Shown here: in pieces, positions 12,601 to 15,197 of the stretch
How positions within the stretch are numbered: position 1 is the first letter of the stretch
Layout of the letters: each line of letters starts with the position of its first letter
Origin: Baffinella frigidus
Taxonomy: Eukaryota > Cryptophyceae > Cryptomonadales > Baffinellaceae
Direction of reading: 5' to 3'
DNA: 15,197 nucleotides
Assembly (NCBI GenBank): GCA_026770585.1
Contig: MU647739.1
Span: forward strand, 17,006-32,202
Notes under the pieces: model-generated
What the model was told of the DNA's origin: nothing
Databases searched by the model: none
What the model saw: only the letters and a program-made list of their open reading frames with translations
Program-made: the position numbers and the translations under genes

Positions 12601-15176
12601 GGCAGAGGCTCCTGGTGGTGGTGGGGTGACTGAAAGGGTGTGGTGGTGGCAGGTGGCGTCCATCACGACGTCGTGCGCTTCCTCGGCGCTCTCTTTCATG
12701 GCCAATTCCCTCGCGGCCACGAAACATGGCAACGTCTCGGACGCAGACCTCTCCTCGGTTGTGGGCAAATTCGAACAGGGTCTCGTGTCGGTGCTCCGCG
12801 AGACAGCCGCGGGGCTGATCGAAGGCGCGGCGTCGGTGGCCAGCTCCAACAGCTCCTCCACCGCCATCGCCCGCAACACCTACGCCGGGCGGGCGTGGGC
12901 CGCCGCCTCGCTCGCGACACAGGACCACCTCTCCGAAGCGGCGGTGTCGTACTCGATGCCGGCGACGTTCCTGAGCGACGCCGTCGTGGGAGAAGTCAAA
13001 CCCGTCGACATCTTCCTCGGCGCCTTTTTCTCGGTCCCCGCCTTCGGCGGCGTCACCCCCATCGGGCCCCTTGTAACCCTCCTTGTTTCGCAGAATGGCC
13101 TCAACGTCCCGGTCACAGGGCTGTCCGAGAGCATCAACATCTCAATCCCCTTCACCGTGGCGCACCGCGCCGTCGGCGGCAAAGGCAAGTGCGTCTACGT
13201 CAACGGCTCTGCGTTCTCCGACGTCGGAGTGACCACGATCCAGAACGGCGACGCGGGGGTCATCTGTCAGACGACGCACCTCACGTCGTTTACGGTCGAA
13301 CCAAACGACGAGGAGACCACCACAACCACACCCGCCGAGACGACCACCTCAACCACCGCAGCAGCACCCGAGGAGGTCACCACCACCACGGCAGCCCTCT
13401 CCGATTCGGACACTACCGCCGATGGGACCGCCACTTCGACAACAGCTGAGGCTGTCGTTACCACTACCACCACCGCCGCGGAGGAGGAGACGGTTACCAC
13501 CACACCCGCCGCCGACGGCGCCAACGCCTCAACAACCGCTGATCCTACCTCCACCGCCGTGGAGGAAACGAATACCACCACTACCGCCGCCAATGGCACC
13601 ATTACCTCAACAACCGCTGCTCCCACCAACTCCACCACCATGGAGGAGACGACGACGACCCCTCACGCGACGACGGCCCACCCCGCCACTACCGCAGCTG
13701 CGGGCAAGCCGACAACCACCGCTGTCGCAGCGGATTTCACCACGTGTGTGCCCCCCCTCTCCCTGTGCCTTCCTTACCCAGACTGCACCGACGGTTGTCG
13801 GCTTGGCCGGCGTATTTGATGCCACGCCCTGGGAATCGTGTGTGTCGATGAAACCCTAAAGCCTAGACCCTAGACCCTAAACCATAAACCATAAATCATC
13901 ATCCCTTGGTGCGCACCAAGTTCGTTGAGATGGTGGTGTCCGTCTTGAACCCAAAACCCAAAACCATGAACCCTAAACCCTAAACCCTAAACCCTAAACC
14001 TAAACCTTGAAACCTAAACCTCCAACCCCCTCTCCAGGTACGTGGAGATGGTGGTCTCCCTCCCGCTCTCGAAGGCAGAGTTCACCTCCGCCAAGCAGGC
14101 CAACTTCCTCGCCGGCGTCGCGGCAGCCGCGGGCGTGTCTGCCAACAGTGTCGAGATCACGGCGATCCGCAAAGTCACCTCGCGCCGCTTGGCCAGCCGG
14201 CGCCTCCTCGCGACGAGCGTCGAGGTCCGCCCTTCCTGCCAACCAAGAGCAATCTGACCACCAGCCCACTGAACTGAAGCGCTTGGATCGTGCGGCCAAC
14301 CCTGATTCGTACCCGGGAAGGAGTCCCAAGAGCATATGCACCCCACCTGTTGTGGTGTGATACACTGTGGAACAGACGCATCCTCGGCCCGATGTGACAG
14401 CCATCGTCGACCCAGCGGAATCTCGCGATGTGCTCTCCCGAAGTGCTCAGCTCGCCTCGCGTGTGCGCGAGACGCGTCGTTGGGGCAACGATACTCACCA
14501 TGGCCTGTCATATTTTTGCTGACAACGCAGAAGGGTGTCGCGAGAAGCAAGGGGGGGCTGTCTTTTTCTGACGGGAGGGTGTGTGGTGGTGGCACAGGTT
14601 GACTTCCGAGTGGCCGCCGCCGACACAGCCGCGGCCCAGAGCCTTGCTTCGAAGCTGGACGCAACCTCTCTCAACACCGCCCTCGCAAAGCAGGCACGCT
14701 GCCCCGTGCCCCGTGCTAGCTCGGCCCAGGACACGCACCCCGCGATATAGCCCTCTGCAACAGCAGGCATGCGCACGTGCGAACAATCGCTTGTGCTCGC
14801 TCGTCCCTGGGCGCGCGTCTGCTCGCAGCGCGTTGATGCTAGCATCTGATCGGCGGGTCCCTCGTCGAGGCCCAGCTGCCTGGCTGGCCGCAACATCTTC
14901 CCTAGTGCACGGTGCAGGCGCCCATGCAAGCGCGCGTTCGACCAGAACCTTAACTTGAAACCTTTGCAGCTACACGGCCTCTGAACCTTCCGATAACGCT
15001 TACACGTCCTCCAAACCCTCCGATCACTCCTACACGGCCTCTCAACCCTCCCATGCGCAGGGCCTGCCCGCGGCGACGGTCCTCAAGTCCGCAGCTGTCA
15101 AGTCCTCGGTGGTCCTTCCGACAACCACCCCGGCCCCCTCGGTCACACCGCTGCCGCCGCCCACGGATTTCACCAC
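130..15176 (+). CDS. Giant multi-exon surface protein: FN3-like, IPT/TIG repeats, REJ, GPS-like, mucin tail, SEA-like module (partial both ends)
   Basis: Exon join: 130-649, 757-1197, 1322-1411, 1574-1676, 1749-6086, 6267-6690, 6767-8666, 8823-10217, 10354-10869, 11020-12186, 12304-12456, 12653-13743, 14038-14224, 14598-14693, 15061-15176. All phases agree and about 4,178 codons remain open. Every inferred acceptor is CAG|G, and all donors are GT except one GC. Residues (numbered from the first whole codon): FN3-like about 57-163, IPT/TIG repeats about 290-2950, REJ about 3000-3530, GAIN/GPS-like about 3550-3900, Thr-rich about 3902-4042, SEA-like from about 4046. The order REJ then GPS-like matches polycystin-1/PKDREJ/sea-urchin REJ ectodomains, but no transmembrane segment or PLAT domain is seen. 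IPT repeats are Ig-like folds used in surface receptors and adhesins, so adhesion or recognition is inferred, not shown. The specific ortholog is not recognised. Start and stop lie outside the window. Confidence 0.85.
650..756 (+). repeat. Telomere-repeat intron 2
   Basis: 107 bp, GTAAACCC...CCAAACCAG, phase 0. It consists of degenerate CCCTAAA copies (CCCCAAA, CCCTACA, CCCTGAA). The donor GTAAACCC is itself a repeat unit preceded by G. Confidence 0.85.
757..1197 (+). CDS. Exon 2: Ser/Thr-rich segment and start of an IPT/TIG repeat
   Basis: Starts in phase 0 after AAACCAG and ends in phase 0 at GATGAG|GTACTA. The first part (VRVARPYPPSV onwards) is a beta-rich, Ser/Thr/Ala-rich region with a CASGC pair. 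From about 1108 the sequence ERPTVTSVFPVKGSEQGGSLVTLTV is a standard IPT/TIG opening: Pro, a hydrophobic pair, a P..G turn, GG, then alternating hydrophobics. The open frame runs on to 1302, but this is read-through into the next intron. Confidence 0.75.
1198..1321 (+). other. Intron 3, non-telomeric
   Basis: 124 bp, GTACTA...GGCGGCAG, phase 0, with a possible branch site CTGAT near 1299. No repeats seen. Confidence 0.6.
1322..1411 (+). CDS. Exon 3: 30-codon mini exon inside an IPT repeat
   Basis: The 90 nt between acceptor GGCAG|G and donor GAG|GTACAC are phase 0 at both ends and open. The encoded peptide (GDASTPSRFMAG...PTLHVE) continues the IPT repeat begun in exon 2. It is supported by phase agreement and by the fit of the fold rather than by any strong motif, so the boundaries could move slightly. 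Confidence 0.6.
1412..1573 (+). repeat. Telomere-repeat intron 4
   Basis: 162 bp, GTACACC...CTCAACCAG, phase 0. About twenty CCCTAAA units, largely perfect in the middle, with CCCAAAA and CCCTCAA variants at the edges. Confidence 0.85.
1574..1676 (+). CDS. Exon 4: end of an IPT repeat
   Basis: Phase 0 start after CTCAACCAG and phase 1 end at GCTG|GTAAAC. The encoded sequence VSCAGEEVKMQAASLKD...FAVPPCAAG, joined to exon 5, gives ...GVANYTLATSSGN...LQFTY. Its closing strand is the usual end of an IPT/TIG unit. Telomere-repeat introns lie on both sides. Confidence 0.7.
1677..1748 (+). repeat. Telomere-repeat intron 5 (short)
   Basis: 72 bp, phase 1, GTAAACGC...CGAAACCAG. It splits a Gly codon. 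A run of CCCTAAA is flanked by decayed copies. It is the shortest intron found. Confidence 0.82.
1749..6086 (+). CDS. Exon 5: 4.3-kb exon encoding about 11-12 IPT/TIG-like repeats
   Basis: Phase 1 at both ends and open for 1,445 codons. IPT-type openings recur about every 90-120 residues, for example near 1820 (TVVSSVTPPSG), 2495 (SLPRLLAAAPTEAPAQGG), 3270 (PQASSFSPARVYADGG), 3590, 3870, 4180 (VRVTGFFPLSEYVSG), 4470 (AVMTSVSPSKAS), 4820, 5190 (EIGGSF), 5490 (PAVTAFTPASG) and 5780. Many units end F.F.Y followed by a linker of the type YDD..P (TYIDDRIP, MYDDALP, TYDDLVP, VYDG). Six Cys lie within 22 residues at 5105-5170. The donor is G|GTCTCG. The frame continues to 6184 only by reading into the intron. 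Long open frames on the - strand here are shadows of GC-rich codon use. Confidence 0.88.
6087..6266 (+). repeat. Telomere-repeat intron 6 with a target-like duplication
   Basis: 180 bp, phase 1. The first 25 bases are GTCTCGCACATCC... and the rest is CCCTAAA-type repeat, decayed on the left (CCCTCGA, CCCTGAA) and perfect on the right. GGTCTCGC at the donor resembles GGCCTCGC at the start of exon 6 (7/8). Confidence 0.82.
6267..6690 (+). CDS. Exon 6: IPT-like unit
   Basis: Starts two bases into a split Gly codon, so the join reads VVYDG-LAAKVVSYGPAM, the same linker plus strand found between other units. It ends in phase 2 at ATCGC|GTGCGA. This donor was chosen over a later GT at 6707 because only it restores frame with exon 7 (TIA-CDPAYCIKAKD). 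It also falls exactly at the start of a 13-bp duplication shared with the start of exon 7. Contains CDFQAQRLCAAK with two Cys. Confidence 0.78.
6691..6766 (+). repeat. Telomere-repeat intron 7 with a perfect 13-bp flanking duplication
   Basis: 76 bp, phase 2. The intron's first 13 bases, GTGCGACCCCGCC (6691-6703), are identical to the first 13 bases of exon 7 (6767-6779). Between them lie about seven degenerate telomere units ending CTAAACCAG. Confidence 0.88.
6767..8666 (+). CDS. Exon 7: five or six IPT/Ig-like repeats
   Basis: Enters in phase 2 after CTAAACCAG and leaves in phase 0 at CTTCAG|GTCAGT, a strong donor. Units open near 6816 (IMLVSPTEGLVVGGTLVTLQV), 7120, 7450 (APKVVGAYPSDGSTDLSHDIAV, more like bacterial-type Ig-like domains), 7790 (EPEVLGFSPKG), 8150 (APPRIVSPVDGSVQGGTEVTV) and 8470. 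The P-hydrophobic-P..G..GG..V pattern is the IPT/TIG hallmark. Cys are sparse and paired (HTYCGLF; CKDTLACKAE). Confidence 0.85.
8667..8822 (+). other. Intron 8, non-telomeric
   Basis: 156 bp, AT-richer than its surroundings, phase 0, donor GTCAGT, branch-like TACTGAT near 8795, acceptor AACACAG. It holds three imperfect copies of a CATGTT(A/G)GG motif (near 8709, 8730, 8751). Confidence 0.82.
8823..10217 (+). CDS. Exon 8: last IPT-like repeats and start of the REJ region
   Basis: Phase 0 start after AACACAG and phase 0 end at ATGACG|GTAAAC. Two IPT-like units open near 8960 and 9370. The first carries a Cys-rich insert (WCEVCQEGRTC...GRCKNG, about 8998-9052); further Cys pairs follow (SCFEC; ECASC). 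From about 9690 the sequence changes to a non-repeat segment. From about 10030 a REJ signature begins: SLSVSGPTTIDQC, a polar LKAASDSP stretch, then FAWSC, the GP..I..C...W.C pattern of receptor-for-egg-jelly domains. Confidence 0.82.
10218..10353 (+). repeat. Telomere-repeat intron 9 (near-perfect array)
   Basis: 136 bp, phase 0, GTAAACCCTAAACC...CCAAACCAG. Except for a few units at the edges the array is perfect CCCTAAA, so it is probably one of the youngest or best homogenised. Repeat sequence supplies nearly the whole intron, including the donor. Confidence 0.88.
10354..10869 (+). CDS. Exon 9: REJ region continued
   Basis: Phase 0 at both ends. It opens DLDMTYEIGVTATDMFGSTS, a PKD/REJ-type strand (Y.v.V.a.D..G), and closes with DFDASVSTDPDVNAGANQ. 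Joined to exon 10 (GLAYKWECTL) this rebuilds the D.S.S.DPD...L.Y.W.C motif, strong support for the donor at 10870. The reading frame past 10869 (to 10911) is intron. The exon's last nine bases, CTAACCAGG with the next base, resemble the 3' end of the telomere-type introns. Confidence 0.82.
10870..11019 (+). repeat. Telomere-repeat intron 10 with an expanded CCCTACA variant
   Basis: 150 bp, phase 0, GTGCACACC...CTAAACCAG. About 25 non-repeat bases come first, then decayed units, then five tandem copies of the variant CCCTACA (10960-10994), then CCCTAAA to the acceptor. Confidence 0.85.
11020..12186 (+). CDS. Exon 10: end of REJ region, RRLL motifs, start of helical GAIN-like region
   Basis: Phase 0 at both ends. 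It carries further REJ strands with Cys pairs (KWECTLSDG...SCRD; LDSTCSTNASKTQKW; SSCTV; CTTCLVDGDDEKC) and a final PKD-like strand (INLAAQVRDALGALSA). After these come two basic-hydrophobic motifs, RRRLL at 11896-11910 and RRLL at 11971-11982, which might be processing sites; this is inference. The remainder (LDLELLAGNFDELNNMASALILEV) looks helical. A run of nine G lies at 11430-11438. The donor is ACG|GTCAAC, inside a 9-bp duplication shared with exon 11. Confidence 0.83.
12187..12303 (+). repeat. Telomere-repeat intron 11 with a perfect 9-bp flanking duplication
   Basis: 117 bp, phase 0. GGTCAACAA at 12186-12194 recurs at 12303-12311, across the acceptor. The array begins with CACTAAA variants, becomes CCCTAAA, and ends CCCCACATCAG. 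Confidence 0.86.
12304..12456 (+). CDS. Exon 11: helical GAIN-like segment
   Basis: Begins in phase 0 with GTCAACAAC after CATCAG. The encoded sequence (VNNAASMSEGYMCTLLNLAST...LLDHVTVLVSDEHSS) is helix-like, as in the segment before GPS motifs of adhesion GPCRs and polycystins. The end at 12456 (TCC|GTGCGC) is preferred because the following 60 bases are compositionally unlike exons. An equally in-frame, stronger-looking donor (CTG|GTGAGG) at 12520 would add 21 residues. Confidence 0.6.
12457..12652 (+). other. Intron 12, non-telomeric, C-rich start and G-rich end
   Basis: 196 bp in the preferred model (133 bp if the donor at 12520 is used), phase 0. The C-rich 5' end and the GGTGGTGGTGGGG / GGGTGTGGTGG 3' end could pair and bring the splice sites together. 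The 3' end resembles that of intron 14. Confidence 0.55.
12653..13743 (+). CDS. Exon 12: GAIN-like region, GPS-like motif and Thr-rich tail
   Basis: Phase 0 start after GGTGGCAG and phase 2 end at CCAC|GTGTGT. Order: helices (VASITTSCASSALSFMANS...), a beta-rich stretch (VKPVDIFLGAFFSVP; LLVSQNGLNVPV; INISIPF), a GPS-like motif at 13190-13300, then about 140 residues dominated by Thr, Ala, Ser and acidic residues. The last residues ADFTT join to YVEMVVS of exon 13. The longer open frame to 13819 reads into the intron. No hydrophobic segment follows the GPS-like motif, so the usual first transmembrane helix is absent at this place. Confidence 0.8.
13190..13300 (+). other. Degenerate GPS (GPCR-proteolysis-site-like) motif
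   Basis: The translation reads CVYVNGSAFSDVGVTT, then VICQTTHLTSFTV. The first Cys (codon at 13190), the Cys before HLT (codon at 13265), and the HLT.F tail (His codon at 13277) match the GPS pattern. The two Trp and the second Cys pair usual in metazoan GPS motifs are missing. Cleavage between Leu and Thr is possible from the family rule but not shown. Confidence 0.6.
13310..13732 (+). repeat. Thr-rich, mucin-like low-complexity coding segment
   Basis: About 140 codons made mainly of ACC/ACT/ACA/ACG Thr plus Ala, Ser, Pro and Glu. It contains repeated blocks such as ETTTTT, STTA and TTTTTAAEE, and several N-x-T sites (NAST, NTTT, NGT, NST). This is typical of an O-glycosylated stalk that holds a domain away from a surface; that role is inference. 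Such sequence changes length easily. Confidence 0.8.
13744..14037 (+). repeat. Complex intron 13: two telomere tracts around an exon-start copy
   Basis: 294 bp, phase 2, GTGTGTGCC...CTCTCCAG. Parts: about 105 bp of unique sequence, a decayed telomere tract (about 13850-13895), a 24-bp near-copy of the start of exon 13 (13921-13944), and a second tract (about 13945-14030). Confidence 0.75.
14038..14224 (+). CDS. Exon 13: first part of a SEA-like, RRLL-containing module
   Basis: Enters in phase 2 (T-YVEMVVSLPLS) after CTCTCCAG and leaves in phase 0 at GTCGAG|GTCCGC. The sequence YVEMVVSLP..KAEFT..KQANFLAGVAAAAGVSANSVEITAI followed by RRLASRRLLA has the strand-helix-strand layout of small SEA-like modules seen after Thr-rich linkers in many protist surface proteins. 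Family assignment is from pattern only. The RR motifs are at 14183-14212. Confidence 0.75.
14225..14597 (+). other. Intron 14, non-telomeric
   Basis: 373 bp, phase 0, donor GTCCGC, acceptor GGCACAG. No gene, telomere repeat or clear inverted repeat was found inside. The 3' end is G-rich (GGGTGTGTGGTGGTGGCACAG). Confidence 0.65.
14598..14693 (+). CDS. Exon 14: second part of the SEA-like module
   Basis: Starts in phase 0 after GGCACAG: VDFRVAAADTAAAQSLASKLDATSLNTALAKQ. It continues the strand of exon 13 (SVE-VDFRV) and then a helix. The end at CAG|GCACGC implies a GC donor. It is preferred because the join LAKQ-GLPAATVL keeps frame and flow; the nearest in-phase GT donor (14706) would insert ARCP. 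Confidence 0.65.
14694..15060 (+). other. Intron 15, probable GC-AG intron ending in tandem repeats
   Basis: 367 bp, phase 0, CAG|GCACGC...GCGCAG. Unique sequence up to about 14969, then three 30-bp repeats up to the acceptor. No telomere repeat. Confidence 0.55.
14971..15060 (+). repeat. Three tandem 30-bp repeats
   Basis: Units 14971-15000, 15001-15030 and 15031-15060 each start TACACG(G/T)CCTC and share CC(T/C)TCC in the middle. They abut exon 15 and are open in its frame (YTASEPSDNA-type decapeptides). Confidence 0.85.
15061..15176 (+). CDS. Exon 15: end of module and Pro/Thr linker, repeating the DFTT boundary
   Basis: Phase 0 start after GCGCAG: GLPAATVLKSAAVKSSVV, then a TTTPAPSVTPLPPP linker and TDFTT, ending in phase 2 at CCAC|GTGCGT. 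Both the coding end (GATTTCACCAC) and the donor match the end of exon 12, so exons 13-15 form a complete phase 2-2 unit. The next exon, outside the window, is predicted to restart with a YVEM-like strand. A frame-compatible upstream acceptor at 14969 is also possible for the 30-bp repeat region. Confidence 0.7.
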
Positions 15177-15197
15177 GTGCGTACCCCTCCCCTCCCC
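15177..15197 (+). other. Start of intron 16
   Basis: GTGCGTACCCC, a good donor, in the same phase and sequence context as the donor of intron 13. Cut by the window edge. Confidence 0.6.

Noticed and set aside
13744-13819. Cys-rich ending CVPPLSLCLPYPDCTDGC as the protein terminus
   Set aside because: The donor at 13744 gives the only phase that joins exon 13, and the same DFTT|GT boundary appears at 15176. It remains a possible alternative terminus if intron 13 is retained.
13921-13944. A functional micro-exon at the copy of the exon 13 start
   Set aside because: The preceding AG gives the wrong phase and no suitable donor follows; treated as a fossil copy.

Overview
The window is GC-rich nuclear DNA from a eukaryote. 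It carries one very large spliced gene on the + strand, running in from the left edge and out at the right. I infer 15 exons and 16 introns (first and last partial). The 15 exons join in one frame, with every splice phase agreeing, into about 4,178 codons without a stop (12,537 nt). Neither the start codon nor the stop codon is present. No gene is supported on the - strand, and I see no tRNA, rRNA or CRISPR.

The protein looks like a giant extracellular or cell-surface protein. In order it has a fibronectin-III-like region (exon 1), roughly twenty IPT/TIG-type beta-sandwich repeats (exons 2-8), a REJ (receptor for egg jelly, polycystin-type) region (end of exon 8 to exon 10), a helical GAIN-like stretch ending in a degenerate GPS motif with an intact HLT (exons 11-12), a Thr-rich mucin-like tail (exon 12), and a small SEA-like/RRLL module (exons 13-15). 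The module's boundary sequence DFTT recurs at the right edge, so more copies may follow. No transmembrane helix or PLAT domain is visible here, unlike polycystin-1.

The striking feature is the introns. Ten of the 16 consist largely of plant-type telomere repeat (CCCTAAA)n, always with the C-rich strand as the sense strand, and usually ending in AACCAG|G. Several are flanked by short duplications of coding sequence (13 bp perfect, 9 bp perfect, 8 bp with one mismatch, and 20/24 bp). The donor GT lies in the upstream copy and the exon restarts at the downstream copy, so splicing restores the uninterrupted frame. Others use a donor, G|GTAAACCC, built by the repeat itself. This looks like recent, repeated intron gain by insertion of telomeric DNA. 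The other introns are ordinary in composition; two share a G-rich 3' end, and one appears to be GC-AG with a 3 x 30 bp tandem repeat.

Organism: a protist or alga with TTTAGGG-type telomeres and a GC-rich genome. A dinoflagellate, pelagophyte or other stramenopile, haptophyte or green alga would all fit. The sequence alone does not decide.
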